DNA of 64,000 nt from Gibbsiella quercinecans (GTDB lineage: Bacteria > Pseudomonadota > Gammaproteobacteria > Enterobacterales > Enterobacteriaceae), in NCBI RefSeq assembly GCF_002291425.1, contig NZ_CP014136.1, positions 1,240,001-1,304,000 on the forward strand, read 5' to 3'. The notes under the pieces were generated by a model. That model ran no database searches and was not told the DNA's origin. It saw only the letters and a program-made list of their open reading frames with translations. Made by a program: the position numbers and the translations under genes. Below, piece by piece: positions 6,848-17,547 of the stretch. Within the stretch, counting starts at the first letter, position 1; each line of letters starts with the position of its first letter.

Positions 6848-8371
6848 TCAGGCTACCGCGGACGCAATATCCGGGGTGCGTAACATTGCCAGACTCAGCG
6901 CTTTCTGCTCAGTGGCCTCATCGTGCTGTAACTCGCCGGAAATCATGCCCTCGCGCATGACGATAATGCGGTCGGCCAGTCCGAGCACTTCGGGTAAATC
7001 GCTTGACGCAAACAGCACGGCAATGCCCTGCTTCGCCAACTGATAAATGACGTGATAGATTTCATGCCGTGCGCCGACGTCTATGCCGCGCGTCGGCTCG
7101 TCCAGCAAAATGACCTTCATCTCTTCCGACAGCCAGCGCCCCAGGATCACCTTCTGCTGGTTTCCTCCCGACAGGTTCATGATGAGCTGGGCGGCCGACG
7201 GCGTTTTTATATTCAACGCCTGGATGCGTTTTTCCGCGTTTTCCGCCTCCCACGGGTTATTAATCACAAAGCCGGCCTTCAGGTTCCTGCGCCGCGCGCT
7301 GATATTGATGTTCTCGCGCACCGAGTGCACGGCGATAATGCCTTCGGCCTTACGATCTTCCGGGCACAACATCACCCCCTGGCGGATCGCATCGGCGGGC
7401 GAGCGGAGCGTCAGCTTTTTGCCGTCCAGCAGCACCTCGCCTGCGGTAATGTGGGTCGCGCCGAACAGGCCTTTCATCAGTTCGCTGCGCCCCGCCCCCA
7501 CTAGCCCAAACAGCCCGACGATTTCCCCTGCTTGCACGCTAAAGGAAATCGGTGCTTTGACGCCGGGCGCTTTAACCGCGTTTAACGTCAGGCGCGCGGC
7601 ACCGAGCGGCCGCGGCTGGTAGCCGAAGATGTCGCCCAGTTGGCGCCCAACCATCGCCTGCACCAGTTTTTCATGATTAACCTGCTGCATATCGTCAAAC
7701 GTCCGCACATAGCGCCCGTCCTTGAAGACGGTGATGGCGTCGCTCAGCGCGAAAATCTCCTCCATGCGGTGCGACACATACAAAATGACCCGCCCTTCGC
7801 TGCGCAGTTCGCGGATAACCCGAAACAGCTGTTCGATCTCCCGCGCCGACAGCGAACTGGTCGGTTCGTCAAACGCGATGATTTTGGCGTTGCGCGCCAG
7901 CGCCTTGGCGATTTCGACCATTTGCCACTGGCCGATAGACAGGTATTTCAGCGGAGTGTCCGGATCGATATCCAGCCCGAGATGCTCCAGTTGCAGTTTC
8001 GCTTCATAACGCAGCAGCGAATAATTCACCAGCCCGGCTTTATGCGGCAACTGGCCGAGGTAAATATTCTCGGCGACCGTCATTTCCGGCACCAAATGCA
8101 GCTCCTGATAAATAATGGCCACGCCGGCATTCAGGGCGTCGGTGGTATTGTTGAAACGCACCGCCTGCCCGTTAATGCGGATTTCCCCTTGGGTGGGCGT
8201 ATAGTTGCCGCTCAGAATCTTCAATAGCGTGGATTTTCCGGCCCCGTTCTCGCCCATCAGCGCATGGATCTGGCCGGCATGGCAGGCAAAGCTGATGTCA
8301 TCCAGCGCCTTAACGCCCGGAAACACCTTGCCTATCCCGTGGAACGACAAATAAGGTGACTGTGCTGTCAT
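6848..8371 (-). CDS. araG: L-arabinose ABC transporter ATP-binding protein AraG
   Basis: 507-residue tandem ABC ATPase powering arabinose uptake. The first nucleotide-binding domain has Walker [10 protein letters not shown] near residue 40 and signature LSIGQ near residue 145. The second domain has a degenerate P-loop region [10 protein letters not shown] near residue 290 and signature LSGGNQQK near residue 403, as in all sugar ATPases of this class. The ribosome site GAGGAAA is 6-7 bp before the ATG. It is 121 bp downstream of araF, a gap with two GC hairpins that may lower distal expression. Confidence 0.97.
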   Translation of the reverse strand: MTAQSPYLSFHGIGKVFPGVKALDDISFACHAGQIHALMGENGAGKSTLLKILSGNYTPTQGEIRINGQAVRFNNTTDALNAGVAIIYQELHLVPEMTVAENIYLGQLPHKAGLVNYSLLRYEAKLQLEHLGLDIDPDTPLKYLSIGQWQMVEIAKALARNAKIIAFDEPTSSLSAREIEQLFRVIRELRSEGRVILYVSHRMEEIFALSDAITVFKDGRYVRTFDDMQQVNHEKLVQAMVGRQLGDIFGYQPRPLGAARLTLNAVKAPGVKAPISFSVQAGEIVGLFGLVGAGRSELMKGLFGATHITAGEVLLDGKKLTLRSPADAIRQGVMLCPEDRKAEGIIAVHSVRENINISARRRNLKAGFVINNPWEAENAEKRIQALNIKTPSAAQLIMNLSGGNQQKVILGRWLSEEMKVILLDEPTRGIDVGARHEIYHVIYQLAKQGIAVLFASSDLPEVLGLADRIIVMREGMISGELQHDEATEQKALSLAMLRTPDIASAVA

Positions 8372-8393
8372 CGCGATTTCCTCGTAACGTCAT

Positions 8394-8450
8394 GCCCGCT
8401 GTGGCCGGGCGATCACACCATGGCGAATGGCGCGTCCTCCTGGCCGCGCC
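8394..8450 (-). other. Hairpins in the araF-araG gap
   Basis: Two GC stems in the 121-bp intercistronic gap: 8394-8410 (GCCCG/CGGGC) and 8429-8450 (GGCGCG/CGCGCC). Neither has a U-tract. Such structures after binding-protein genes often protect the upstream message, which would give more AraF than AraG/H; that role is inferred. Confidence 0.5.
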
Positions 8451-8492
8451 TGGTCGTAGCCGCGCTTTATCTGCGCGCGGCGCCTTTGACAC

Positions 8493-9476
8493 TTACATCA
8501 GCCCTTTTTTCTTCAGTTCAGTTTTAAAGTTATCGCGCGTAATCAGCACCACATCGGTGACTTCGGTAAACTTCGGCGGCTCAACGCCGTTGGCGATCCA
8601 GTCGTGCAGCATCTGGATGCTCTTGTAGCCATGAATATCCGGGCTGGGCAGCAGCGAGCCGTAGAAACCGGTCGCCTGCCCCTTCGACAGTTCGCTGACG
8701 GCATCCACGCCGTTGATGCCGATGCCGATGACATTTTCCGCTTTGAACCCCTGCCCCTCCGTCGCCCGAACCCCACCGAGCACCGTGTTGTCATTCATGC
8801 CGACAATCAGCCAGTTTTTCACGTTCGGGTGCTGCACCAGCATTGAGTTGGCCGCATCAAACGCGCCGGGGATATCGTTGGATTTCGTCGGCACCTGATA
8901 GATTTGTTTTTCCGGGAAGCCGGCCGCTTTCAGCGCATCCATTGAGCCGCTGGTGCGGCGGCGCGCGGTATCCAGTTCATTAGCGGTAATCGCCATCACC
9001 GCCGTGTCTTCCACTTGCCAGCCGCGTTTATGCATCTCCTTCCACAGCTCCTGGCCCTGGCGCTCGCCAATTTTTGTTGCCGCCATCATCACCAGCGGAA
9101 CGGTTTCCATCGGCTGCCCTTTGGCGTTGACGAACTGATCGTCGACGGCGATCACTTTCAGGTCATAACTGCGGGCTTTCGCCGCAATAGCCGGCCCCAG
9201 TTTGGGATCCGGCGTACAAATCACAAAGCCTTTCGCGCCGCTGGCTGCCAGGCTATCGATGGCGTTAAGCGTTTTCTCGCCATCCGGTACCGCAATTTTG
9301 ATCACATCAAAACCGAGATCTTTCCCGGCCTGATCGGCAAACTTCCATTCCGTCTGGAACCACGGTTCTTCCGGCTGTTTAACTAAAAAACCCAGCCTCA
9401 TGTTCGCAGCCATAGCCGAATGTGACATAACTGCGGCCAGGCCAAGCACGGCCATCGTCTTAATGAATTTATGCAT
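8493..9476 (-). CDS. araF: L-arabinose-binding periplasmic protein AraF
   Basis: Periplasmic receptor of the arabinose importer, about 327 residues. I place the start at 9476, not at the longer in-frame ATG at 9542. The protein then begins MHKFIKTMAVLGLAAVMSHS like E. coli AraF, and GGAGA lies about 6 bp upstream. A signal peptide of about 23 residues ends at SAMA. The mature start NMRLGFLVKQPEEPWFQTEW and the segments ANELDTARRRTSGSMDAL and GINGVDAVSELSKGQATG are family-specific. First gene of araFGH. Confidence 0.97.
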   Translation of the reverse strand: MHKFIKTMAVLGLAAVMSHSAMAANMRLGFLVKQPEEPWFQTEWKFADQAGKDLGFDVIKIAVPDGEKTLNAIDSLAASGAKGFVICTPDPKLGPAIAAKARSYDLKVIAVDDQFVNAKGQPMETVPLVMMAATKIGERQGQELWKEMHKRGWQVEDTAVMAITANELDTARRRTSGSMDALKAAGFPEKQIYQVPTKSNDIPGAFDAANSMLVQHPNVKNWLIVGMNDNTVLGGVRATEGQGFKAENVIGIGINGVDAVSELSKGQATGFYGSLLPSPDIHGYKSIQMLHDWIANGVEPPKFTEVTDVVLITRDNFKTELKKKGLM

Positions 9477-9992
9477 GATGTTCTCCGGTCGTTTTTTCGT
9501 CACTTGCGCCGCCATTGGCTTAATGCGTGTAAACGTTATCAATAGGGTACTTCCGGTCTGGATGGCGTAAAAACACCGGCTTAGTGCGAAACGCTTCCCC
9601 AGAGAGAGACAGACGATTTACTTTTTAGCCGTTAATGCCCGGCAGAATATAGAGCGCTATCACATACGGGAAGAACAGCAGGATTGTTCATACATTCAGC
9701 GAATTTAGCCAGCCGTTAACATTTTGACTACCGTCACAAAACAGCGGTAGGCAGCAGAAAAGTACATGCATCCAACCTTTCGTTCCCTGCCCGCCGGTGC
9801 GGGCCACGGGGAGGAAAGCTGTATGGATGAATCACCCGCTGGCGGGTTCGAGGGAAGGAAAGCGGTAGCCTGGCAGGCGGCAAAAGGGGCGCCGCAGCCC
9901 TGGGGCACGGTTTACGGCTCTGCCACGCCTGGCACTGGGTGGGCCGGAATTACGCCGCCCACGCTCACCGGCGGGCGGCACATTGACATTGA
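9477..9992. other. Region between ubiF and araF
   Basis: A 516-bp gap upstream of araF and downstream of ubiF, both on the minus strand. The first 150 bp or so next to araF must hold its promoter. I see an AGCCGG...TTTTTACGCCATCC stretch (about 9562-9584) loosely like an AraC half-site, but it is too degenerate to call. The remainder has GC-rich partly self-complementary sequence (for example GCCGCCC/GGGCGGC at about 9944-9980, possibly the ubiF terminator). The short ORFs across it on both strands lack ribosome sites and family features. Confidence 0.45.
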
Positions 9993-11174
9993 TTACAAGC
10001 CCAGGGCATATTTGAGGGCCTGCTCTTTCAGCTTGCCGCCACGTTCGGCGGCCATCAGCGCCAGATTGCGCAGCACGCCCAGCGGCGCCAGGTTGTTGCT
10101 GAACGCGGTGTAGAACAGATCCATGCCGCTTTGCATCAGCAGGTTGTCGGTGCGGCGCCGGCGCTGGTAGCGGGCCAGAACCGAAGCTGCCGCCCAATCT
10201 TCGCCGTTTTCACGCGCGCGGTTCACCACATCCAGCAGCGCTTCTACGTCGCGATAGCCCAGATTCACGCCCTGGCCGGCCAGGGGGTTGATGGTATGCG
10301 CCGCATCGCCAATCAGCGCCAGCCCCGGCAGGACATAGCGCTGCGCATGGCGGCGCACCAAAGGGAAAGCCCCGACGGCATGTGCTTTCACCGCGCCCAG
10401 CCGCGCAGGGAATGCTGCGGTGATTTCGCGTTCAAGCTGCGCCATCGGCAGCGCCTGCAGTTGGCGAATGCGCTGCGGGCTGTCGTACCACACCAGCGAA
10501 GCCCAGTCATCGAACAGCGGCAAAAACGCGCGCGGCCCGGAGGGGAAGAACCGTTGCCAGGTGACATCCTGCTGCGGCGCCCCGGTGCGCACCGTGATCA
10601 ACATGCAATCCTGGCGGTATTGCCAACCGCTGGTGCCGATCGCCGCCAGTTTTCGCACCTGCGAATGCGCGCCATCAGCGCCGATGACCAGACGGGCCAG
10701 CAACACCTCACCGTTGTCCAGCGCCACCCGCCACTGATCGCCGTCACGCTGCAGCGCGCTTAGCCTGGCGGGGCAACACAACGTGATGGCATCGCAGCGC
10801 TCAATTTGCTGCCACAGCGCCAACTGCAGCACCCGGTTCTCAACCATAAAACCCAATTCAGGCAACCCGAGCGACGCCGCATCAAACGCCACGCGCGCAG
10901 AATCCCACTCCCAGGTTTCCAGGCGCCGATACGGGGCAGAGCGCATCTGTTCCACCGCCGGCCATGCCCCCAGTTGCCGTAGCAACGCCACCGACGTGCA
11001 ACCAATGGCGGAAATGCGCAGATCCGGCGGGCTGGCAAGATCAAACGCCACAGGCCGTTGGTGCTCCAACAGCGCAACCTGGAACCCGGCCTGCGCCAAC
11101 CCCAGAGCCGCGGCCGCCCCGACCATCCCGCCGCCCACCACCACGGCGTCCATCCGTTTTTCTGTCATCTTCAT
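9993..11174 (-). CDS. ubiF: 3-demethoxyubiquinol 3-hydroxylase UbiF
   Basis: FAD-dependent monooxygenase that adds the last ring hydroxyl in aerobic ubiquinone synthesis; part of the soluble Ubi complex. 393 residues. The N-terminal dinucleotide-binding motif VVVGGGMVGAAAALGLAQ starts at residue 11, the middle motif VIGADGAHSQVR lies near residue 163, and the C-terminal FAD motif GDAAHTINPLAGQGVNLGYRD lies near residue 287. The last residues QALKYALGL match E. coli. In the start region MKMTEKRMDAV, the ATG at 11174 or the one two codons later could be used. It diverges from miaB, as in E. coli. Confidence 0.96.
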   Translation of the reverse strand: MKMTEKRMDAVVVGGGMVGAAAALGLAQAGFQVALLEHQRPVAFDLASPPDLRISAIGCTSVALLRQLGAWPAVEQMRSAPYRRLETWEWDSARVAFDAASLGLPELGFMVENRVLQLALWQQIERCDAITLCCPARLSALQRDGDQWRVALDNGEVLLARLVIGADGAHSQVRKLAAIGTSGWQYRQDCMLITVRTGAPQQDVTWQRFFPSGPRAFLPLFDDWASLVWYDSPQRIRQLQALPMAQLEREITAAFPARLGAVKAHAVGAFPLVRRHAQRYVLPGLALIGDAAHTINPLAGQGVNLGYRDVEALLDVVNRARENGEDWAAASVLARYQRRRRTDNLLMQSGMDLFYTAFSNNLAPLGVLRNLALMAAERGGKLKEQALKYALGL

Positions 11175-11343
11175 TTTGGCTATGCTTGTTGGAATCTTTG
11201 CCCCAGTGTACCGGATTTTTCATCCCGCATCAGGCTACGGGCCATGTTTCCCAGGCTGGTCACCAAGCCGGCAAATGTTTACAATAGGCGCCCAGCATGT
11301 CGCTTAACGCAACTTTCACTCCGCACTGAGTAATGGCAAGTTA

Positions 11344-12768
11344 ATGACAAAGAAACTACATATCAAAACCTGGGGCTGCCAGATGAACGAATACGATTCA
11401 TCAAAAATGGCCGATCTCCTGGGGAGTACGCACGGTTATCAGTGGACCGACAACCCTGAAGAAGCAGATGTGTTGCTGCTTAATACCTGCTCGATCCGTG
11501 AAAAAGCGCAGGAAAAGGTCTTCGGAATGTTAGGCCGTTGGAAGCAGTTTAAAGAGAACAAACCGGATCTGATTATCGGCGTTGGCGGCTGCGTGGCTTC
11601 ACAAGAAGGCGAACATATCCGCCAGCGCGCGCCGTGCGTTGACATCATTTTTGGCCCGCAGACTTTGCACCGCCTGCCGGAAATGATTAATCACGTGCAG
11701 GGTACCCGCAGCCCGATCGTTGATATCAGCTTCCCGGAAATCGAGAAGTTTGATCGCCTGCCGGAACCACGCGCAGAAGGCCCCACCGCCTTTGTTTCCA
11801 TTATGGAAGGCTGCAACAAATACTGCACTTTCTGCGTGGTGCCTTACACCCGCGGTGAAGAAGTCAGCCGCCCGATTGACGATATTCTGTTTGAAATCGC
11901 CCAGTTGGCCGCTCAGGGCGTGCGTGAAGTCAACCTGCTGGGCCAGAACGTGAATGCCTATCGCGGCGCGACCTATGACGGCGGCATCTGCTCGTTTGCC
12001 GAGCTGCTGCGCCTGGTGGCGGCGATCGACGGTATCGATCGCATCCGCTTCACCACCAGCCATCCGATTGAATTCACCGATGACATCATCAAAGTGTATG
12101 AAGACACGCCGGAGTTGGTCAGTTTCCTGCACCTGCCGGTGCAAAGCGGTTCCGACCGTATCCTGACGATGATGAAACGCGCGCATACCGCGTTGGAATA
12201 TAAATCGATCATCCGCAAGCTGCGTAAAGCGCGCCCCAATATCCAGTTGAGCTCTGACTTTATCATCGGCTTCCCGGGGGAAACCCAGGCCGATTTCGAG
12301 CAGACCATGAACCTGATTGCCGAAGTTAACTTCGACAACAGCTTCAGCTTTATTTATTCCCCGCGCCCCGGCACCCCGGCGGCAGACATGGTGGATGACG
12401 TCAGCGAAGAAGAGAAAAAGCAGCGCCTGTATATTCTGCAAGAGCGCATTCAACAGCAGGCCATGCAGTTCAGCCGCCGCACGCTGGGCACCGTTCAACG
12501 CATTCTGGTGGAACGCCCTTCCCGCAAAAACGTGATGGAGCTTGCCGGGCGCACCGAATGCAACCGGGTAGTGAACTTCGAAGGCACGCCGGATATGATC
12601 GGCCAGTTTGTCGATGTTGAAATTACCGATGTGTACCCCAACTCGCTGCGCGGCGAGGTAGTACGCACCGAGCAGCAGATGGAACTGCGCGTACATGAAT
12701 CCCCGCAGGCGGTGATTGCCCGCACGCGCAAAGAAAATGAGCTGGGTGTCGGCACCTATCAACCCTAA
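11344..12768 (+). CDS. miaB: tRNA-2-methylthio-N6-dimethylallyladenosine synthase MiaB
   Basis: Radical-SAM methylthiotransferase that modifies i6A37 of tRNAs reading UNN codons. 474 residues. The N-terminal UPF0004 domain carries the auxiliary-cluster cysteines C12, C49 and C83. The radical-SAM CxxxCxxC motif is C157, C161 and C164 (GCNKYCTFC). The C-terminal TRAM domain covers about residues 380-445. It lies divergent to ubiF across a 169-bp gap and is followed by an intrinsic terminator. In E. coli it is followed directly by ybeZ; here yjdM and the ara block separate them. Confidence 0.98.
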   Translation: MTKKLHIKTWGCQMNEYDSSKMADLLGSTHGYQWTDNPEEADVLLLNTCSIREKAQEKVFGMLGRWKQFKENKPDLIIGVGGCVASQEGEHIRQRAPCVDIIFGPQTLHRLPEMINHVQGTRSPIVDISFPEIEKFDRLPEPRAEGPTAFVSIMEGCNKYCTFCVVPYTRGEEVSRPIDDILFEIAQLAAQGVREVNLLGQNVNAYRGATYDGGICSFAELLRLVAAIDGIDRIRFTTSHPIEFTDDIIKVYEDTPELVSFLHLPVQSGSDRILTMMKRAHTALEYKSIIRKLRKARPNIQLSSDFIIGFPGETQADFEQTMNLIAEVNFDNSFSFIYSPRPGTPAADMVDDVSEEEKKQRLYILQERIQQQAMQFSRRTLGTVQRILVERPSRKNVMELAGRTECNRVVNFEGTPDMIGQFVDVEITDVYPNSLRGEVVRTEQQMELRVHESPQAVIARTRKENELGVGTYQP

Positions 12769-12826
12769 TGCCGCGTTACGTATCACAATAAACCGCGTTT
12801 TTTTGCGTTCTTATTTCGTTTTGCTG

Positions 12827-12862
12827 CCGGGCAGTAATGCCCGGTAATTTTCTTTTTTTATT
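12827..12862 (+). terminator. Intrinsic terminator of miaB
   Basis: Stem CCGGGCA, loop GTAA, TGCCCGG, then TAATTTTCTTTTTTT. It ends 22 bp before the yjdM start, so yjdM is probably transcribed separately or by read-through. Confidence 0.88.
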
Positions 12863-12884
12863 TGATTAATGAGGCAACATAACA

Positions 12885-13220
12885 ATGCAACTCCCACACT
12901 GCCCTAAGTGCAACTCCGAATACACCTATCAGGACGGTGAACTGTATATCTGCCCTGAATGCGCCCACGAATGGAACGACCAGGCGGCGGAACAGGATGA
13001 CGATGCGCTGATCGTCAAGGATGCCAACGGCAACCTGCTGGCCGACGGCGACGCGGTTACGGTGATCAAAGATCTGAAGGTGAAGGGCAGTTCTTCCATG
13101 CTGAAAATTGGCACCAAGGTAAAAAATATCCGTCTGGTGGAAGGCGATCATAACATCGACTGCAAAATCGACGGTTTTGGCCCGATGAAGCTGAAATCCG
13201 AATTTGTGAAAAAGAACTGA
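12885..13220 (+). CDS. yjdM: YjdM/PhnA-family zinc-ribbon protein
   Basis: 111 residues. The N-terminal zinc ribbon [21 protein letters not shown] (two CxxC pairs at about residues 7-10 and 26-29) is followed by the conserved beta-barrel PhnA domain ([20 protein letters not shown], then [20 protein letters not shown]). Historically named PhnA, but a role in phosphonate use is not established in enterics. GAGG lies 13 bp before the ATG. It stands alone between miaB and the convergent ara genes. Cytoplasmic. Confidence 0.92.
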   Translation: MQLPHCPKCNSEYTYQDGELYICPECAHEWNDQAAEQDDDALIVKDANGNLLADGDAVTVIKDLKVKGSSSMLKIGTKVKNIRLVEGDHNIDCKIDGFGPMKLKSEFVKKN

Positions 13221-13234
13221 TCCTTCCCCTCAAT

Positions 13235-13264
13235 GCGGTAAGGCGGCCCGCCCTACCGCGTTTT
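13235..13264 (+). terminator. Terminator between yjdM and araD
   Basis: Long stem GCGGTAAGGCGG / CCGCCCTACCGC with one mismatch, followed by GTTTTCC. It sits between the convergent yjdM and araD genes. The T-run is short and only on the plus side. Confidence 0.7.
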
Positions 13265-13280
13265 CCCCAACGGTGACAAG

Positions 13281-13976
13281 CTACTGGCCGTAATAGGCCC
13301 GCTCGCCGTGCTTGCGCAGATAGTGTTTATCCAGCAAGGTTTGCTGCATGCCCGGCAGATGGGGCGCCAGTTGGCGGCACATGATGCCCATATAGGCCAC
13401 CTCCTCCAGTACAATCGCATTATGAACGGCATCCTGCGGATCGTTGCCCCAGGCGAACGGCCCGTGCGAATGCACCAGCACGCCCGGCATCTGCGCCGGC
13501 GTGATGCCGCGCTCGCGGAAGGTTTCCACAATCACCGCGCCGGTTTGCCACTCGTAATCGGCGTTGATCTCCGCATCGGTCATTTTGCGCGTACAGGGAA
13601 TGTCGCCGTAAAAGTAGTCGGCATGGGTCGTGCCGGTTGCCGGGATCGGCAGCCCCGCCTGTGCCCAGATGGTGGCATGGCGCGAATGCGTATGCACGAT
13701 GCCGCCAATCTGCGGGAAACGCTGGTACAGCAAGCGGTGGGTCGGCGTATCGGAAGAGGGCTTTTTGCTCCCTTCCAGCACCTCGCCGGTGGCCAGACTG
13801 ACCACCACCATGTCGTCTGCCGTCATCAGGTCGTAGTCGACGCCCGAAGGTTTGATAATCACCGCGCCGCGCTGGCGATCCACCGCGCTGACGTTGCCCC
13901 AGGTCAGGGTTACCAACCTGTGTGCCGGCAGCGCCAGATTCGCCGCCAGCACCTGTCGTTTTAATTCACTAAACAT
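13281..13976 (-). CDS. araD: L-ribulose-5-phosphate 4-epimerase AraD
   Basis: Converts L-ribulose-5-P to D-xylulose-5-P, the last step of arabinose entry into the pentose phosphate pathway. 231 residues, class II aldolase/epimerase fold. The zinc ligands are in [14 protein letters not shown] (near residue 93) and [12 protein letters not shown] (near residue 169). The substrate loop [10 protein letters not shown] is near residue 25. Start ATG at 13976 with GGAGA upstream, 24 bp after araA. Last gene of araBAD. Confidence 0.97.
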   Translation of the reverse strand: MFSELKRQVLAANLALPAHRLVTLTWGNVSAVDRQRGAVIIKPSGVDYDLMTADDMVVVSLATGEVLEGSKKPSSDTPTHRLLYQRFPQIGGIVHTHSRHATIWAQAGLPIPATGTTHADYFYGDIPCTRKMTDAEINADYEWQTGAVIVETFRERGITPAQMPGVLVHSHGPFAWGNDPQDAVHNAIVLEEVAYMGIMCRQLAPHLPGMQQTLLDKHYLRKHGERAYYGQ

Positions 13977-14000
13977 AGGCGTTCTCCAAACAGTGTCAGC

Positions 14001-15503
14001 CTAGCGTTTACCGCCGTAATACACCGCGTTCCAGCGCAACGCGTCTTTAAAGGCCGGCAGCCGGGTATCGTTATCAATGACCGTCAGTTCGATATCATGC
14101 AGTTCGGAAAACAGGCGCAGGTCGTCCAGCGTCAGCGCCTGGCTGAAGACGGTGTGATGCGCGCCGCCGGCGATAATCCACGCTTCGGCGGCGGTGTGCA
14201 GATCCGGCAGGGCCTTCCACAGCGCGTTCGCCACCGGCAGCTTCGGCAGCGGGTGCGGCGTATCCAACGCTTCTACGGCGTTGACCAGCAAACGGAAACG
14301 GTCGCCCAAATCGATCAGGCTGGCGTTGATGGCCGGCCCGCTGCGGGTCGAGAAAATCAGCCGCGCCGGATCCGCTTTGCCGCCGATGCCAAGGAACTGC
14401 ACGTTCAGAATCGGCTGTTCCTCGGTGGCGATAGACGGGCAAACCTCCAGCATATGGGAGCCGAGCACCAGATCGTTGCCGGCCTCAAAGTGATAGGTGT
14501 AATCCTCCATAAACGACGTGCCGCCCGGCAGCCCTGACGACATCACCTTCATGATGCGCAGCAGCGCCGCAGTCTTCCAGTCGCCCTCGCCCGCAAAGCC
14601 GTAGCCCTGCTGCATCAGCCGTTGTACCGCCAGCCCCGGCAGCTGTTTCAGGCCATACAGATTCTCAAAGGTGGTGGTGAAGGCGTGGAACCCGCCTTCT
14701 TCCAGGAAGCGTTTGATGCCCAGTTCAATGCGCGCCGCATCAATCACGTTCTGCCGTTTTTCGCCGTGAACCTGCGCCGCCGGCGTCAGGCGATAGGATG
14801 ACTCATACTCATCCACCAGCGCGTTGACATCGCCGGTGCTAACGGCATCGACCACTTCCGCCAGATCGCCCAGCCCATAGCCGTTGACCGAAAAGCCGAA
14901 CGTGATCTGCGCCGCCACCTTGTCGCCTTCGGTAACCGCCACTTCACGCATGTTGTCGCCGAAACGCGCCACTTTCAGCTGGCGGGTATCCTGCTTCGAT
15001 ACTGCCTGGCGCATCCAGGCGCCAATCCGCATACGGCTTTGCAGATCTTGCCAGTGGCCGGTAACCACGCTGTGCGTCTGGCGCATACGGGCGCCGATGA
15101 AGCCGAACTCGCGGCCGCCGTGCGCGGTCTGGTTCAGGTTCATGAAGTCCATATCGATGCTGCTCCAAGGGATCTGGGCATTGAACTGGGTGTGAAACTG
15201 CAACAATGGCTTGGTCAAAATGCTCAGGCCGTTGATCCACATTTTGGCCGGCGAAAAGGTATGCAGCCACACCACCAGCCCGGCGCAGCGCTCGGCATAA
15301 TTGGCTTCGCGGCAGATCGCCGTGATCTCGTCCGGGCTGGTGCCCAACGGTTTAAGCACCAGTTTGCAAGGCAGGTTTCCTTCGGCATTAAGCGCATTCA
15401 CCACCTGTTCCGCGTGTTGAGTCACCTGGCGCAGCGCTTGCTCGCCGTAGAGTTTCTGGCTGCCAATCACAAACCACACTTCGTATTGGGAAAAAATAGT
15501 CAT
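14001..15503 (-). CDS. araA: L-arabinose isomerase AraA
   Basis: Interconverts L-arabinose and L-ribulose, using Mn2+. The chosen start at 15503 gives exactly 500 residues beginning [20 protein letters not shown], like E. coli; the longer frame reaching 15614 runs into the end of araB and is not used. AAGGA precedes this ATG, 10 bp after the araB stop. Family blocks visible: [55 protein letters not shown] (metal-binding Glu) and [13 protein letters not shown]. Confidence 0.97.
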   Translation of the reverse strand: MTIFSQYEVWFVIGSQKLYGEQALRQVTQHAEQVVNALNAEGNLPCKLVLKPLGTSPDEITAICREANYAERCAGLVVWLHTFSPAKMWINGLSILTKPLLQFHTQFNAQIPWSSIDMDFMNLNQTAHGGREFGFIGARMRQTHSVVTGHWQDLQSRMRIGAWMRQAVSKQDTRQLKVARFGDNMREVAVTEGDKVAAQITFGFSVNGYGLGDLAEVVDAVSTGDVNALVDEYESSYRLTPAAQVHGEKRQNVIDAARIELGIKRFLEEGGFHAFTTTFENLYGLKQLPGLAVQRLMQQGYGFAGEGDWKTAALLRIMKVMSSGLPGGTSFMEDYTYHFEAGNDLVLGSHMLEVCPSIATEEQPILNVQFLGIGGKADPARLIFSTRSGPAINASLIDLGDRFRLLVNAVEALDTPHPLPKLPVANALWKALPDLHTAAEAWIIAGGAHHTVFSQALTLDDLRLFSELHDIELTVIDNDTRLPAFKDALRWNAVYYGGKR

Positions 15504-15513
15504 CGTCGTGTCC

Positions 15514-17211
15514 TTAGTGGATCGGAGCTGCCGGTGCACCGGACGGCGCGGCAGAGGGGAGATAAAGCGGTTCCGCGTGGGCGGCCCACTGCTGATAGCG
15601 GTGGTAAAGCGCATCGAAACGCGCCGCGCGTGCAGGCGCCGGTTGCAACGTGGTCGCTATCTGGCTGGCCATCGCCTGCTGCGCGGCGGCAATATCCGGG
15701 TGTTGCCGCGCCGCGACGGCGGCAAAAATCGCCGCCCCCAGCGCACAGCATTGGTCGGAGGCCACAATCTGTAATGGCCGGTTAAGCACGTCGCAGCACA
15801 CCTGCATGATGGCCGGCGATTTGCGCGCGATGCCGCCCAGCGCCATCACCGCATTCACCGCAATGCCCTGCTGGGTAAAACACTCCATGATGGCGCGCGC
15901 GCCGAAGGCGGTGGCGGCGATCAAACTGCCGAACAGCGCCGGCGCGTCGGTCGCCAGATTGAGATCGCTAATCACCCCTTTTAGCCGCTGGTTGGCGTTC
16001 GGCGTGCGGCGGCCATTAAACCAGTCCAGCACCACCGGCAAATGCTCCAGCGACGGGTTGCTGGCCCAGGCTTCGGTCAGCGCGGGCAAAAGCTGTTGTT
16101 TACTGCGCTGGAGCGGTTCGCGCAGTTCGGGATGCGCCAGCGCCAACTGATCGAGCGGCCAGCCGAGTAAACGGCCGAACCAGGCGTAGATATCGCCGAA
16201 GGCCGACTGCCCGGCTTCCAGCCCGATAAAACCCGGCACTACGCTGCCATCCACCTGGCCGCAAATCCCCTTCACCGCGTGGCTCCCCACCGTGGTTTTA
16301 TCGGCGATCAGAATGTCGCAGGTCGAGGTGCCGATCACTTTCACCAGCGTATTCGGCGCCGCCCCGGCGCCTACGGCGCCCATGTGGCAGTCAAACGCCC
16401 CGCCGGCAATCACCACGCTTTGCGGCAACCCCAGACGACGCGCCCATTCGGCCGACAGCCGCCCGACCGGGCGCTCCGCTGTCCAGGTCGTGGTAAACAG
16501 CGGGTAGGCCAAATGCCGATTGATCAGCGGATCGAGGCTATCGAAGAACTCGGCCGGCGGCAGGCCGCCCCAGCTTTCATGCCACAGTGACTTATGCCCG
16601 GCGCTACAGCGGCCCCGGCGGATGTCCTGGGGCCGGGTGGTGCCGGACAGCAGCGCCGGCACCCAGTCACACAGCTCAATCCACGACGCCGCCGCCTGCG
16701 CGACGGCGGCATCCACGCGGGTCACGTGCAGGATCTTGGCCCAAAACCACTCGCTGGAATAAATACCGCCGATATAGCGCGAATAATCCGTCCGGCCCGG
16801 CTGATGGCAAAGCTGGGTAATGGCTTCCGCTTCCTCCACCGCCGTATGGTCCTTCCACAGCACGAACATGGCATTGGGGTTGTCGGCAAATTCAGGGCGC
16901 AGCGCCAGCACATCGCCAGCGGCGTCGATCGGCGCGGGCGTAGAGCCGGTGCTATCTACGCCGATACCGCAGACGGCGGCGCGCTGCGTCTCATCCAGCT
17001 CGGCCAGCACGGCAATTAACGCCTCCTCCATGGCCTCAATGTAATCCCGTGGATGATGGCGGAACTGATTATTGGCGGCATCGCAATAGCGGCCTTCTCG
17101 CCAACGCGGATACCAGGCCACCCGAGTGGCCAGTTCCGTACCCCGTGCACAGTCAACCGCCAACGCACGAACGGAATCACTGCCGAAATCCAGACCCAGC
17201 ACTATCGCCAT
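15514..17211 (-). CDS. araB: L-ribulokinase AraB
   Basis: Phosphorylates L-ribulose with ATP; FGGY carbohydrate kinase family. 565 residues, the E. coli length within one. The N-terminal phosphate-1 motif [17 protein letters not shown] is at residue 4. The catalytic region [20 protein letters not shown] is near residue 86. The C-terminal adenosine motif [20 protein letters not shown] is near residue 450. First gene of araBAD; GGGGAG lies 8 bp upstream of the ATG and the promoter with AraC sites lies at 17246-17310. Note a conservative start MAIVLG. Confidence 0.97.
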   Translation of the reverse strand: MAIVLGLDFGSDSVRALAVDCARGTELATRVAWYPRWREGRYCDAANNQFRHHPRDYIEAMEEALIAVLAELDETQRAAVCGIGVDSTGSTPAPIDAAGDVLALRPEFADNPNAMFVLWKDHTAVEEAEAITQLCHQPGRTDYSRYIGGIYSSEWFWAKILHVTRVDAAVAQAAASWIELCDWVPALLSGTTRPQDIRRGRCSAGHKSLWHESWGGLPPAEFFDSLDPLINRHLAYPLFTTTWTAERPVGRLSAEWARRLGLPQSVVIAGGAFDCHMGAVGAGAAPNTLVKVIGTSTCDILIADKTTVGSHAVKGICGQVDGSVVPGFIGLEAGQSAFGDIYAWFGRLLGWPLDQLALAHPELREPLQRSKQQLLPALTEAWASNPSLEHLPVVLDWFNGRRTPNANQRLKGVISDLNLATDAPALFGSLIAATAFGARAIMECFTQQGIAVNAVMALGGIARKSPAIMQVCCDVLNRPLQIVASDQCCALGAAIFAAVAARQHPDIAAAQQAMASQIATTLQPAPARAARFDALYHRYQQWAAHAEPLYLPSAAPSGAPAAPIH

Positions 17212-17245
17212 TTTTGCACTCCCCGAGTGAATCAGATGTGCATAG

Positions 17246-17343
17246 ACAATAGGGGCCGGCCGGGCAGAAGCGTCAGGCGGTATGCGCTGAAAACATGGAT
17301 AAAACGGCTATGCCAGCGGAAATTGTGAAGCAGCGCAAACTCT
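17246..17343 (-). promoter_or_regulatory. araBAD promoter with AraC I1/I2 half-sites and CRP site
   Basis: Read toward araB. The I1 half-site is at 17294-17310 (plus strand CATGGATAAAACGGCTA, 14 of 17 positions as in E. coli I1). A 4-bp gap follows, then I2 at 17273-17289 (minus strand CAGCGCATACCGCCTGA, 12 of 17 as in E. coli). I2 overlaps the -35 CTGACG (17271-17276); the -10 is TATTGT (17246-17251). A CRP-like site with TGTGA at 17324-17328 is centred about 93 bp upstream of the expected start, the same distance as in E. coli. Spacing and order match the E. coli control region. The distal araO2-type loop site was not identified. Confidence 0.85.
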
Positions 17344-17547
17344 TGATGCGGATATCCCGGCTCACAGGCCGCAAGCGGCTATGCTCATCACTGACGCAGG
17401 CAGAGCCTGCCATTACGGTAATTCCGGCGCGCCCGCTGGCTGAAGCGCGTGCTGGCCACGCGTTCGCTTTTAGCCGGGTTCCAGCCCACCATGGCCGCCC
17501 TGGCGCATGGACAATCAGTTTCTTTCTGCTCCTGGAGAACCCGCCTT

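Noticed and set aside
9705-10197. Small ORFs between araF and ubiF
   Set aside because: No ribosome sites, GC-rich low-complexity products, and part overlaps the 3' end of ubiF.
11599-12786. 395-codon minus-strand ORF opposite miaB
   Set aside because: Antisense shadow of miaB; protein is low in expected family features and has no ribosome site.
17311-17470. araO1/araO2 operators
   Set aside because: GCGGCTATGCTCATC near 17378 resembles part of an AraC site, but matches are too few to call.
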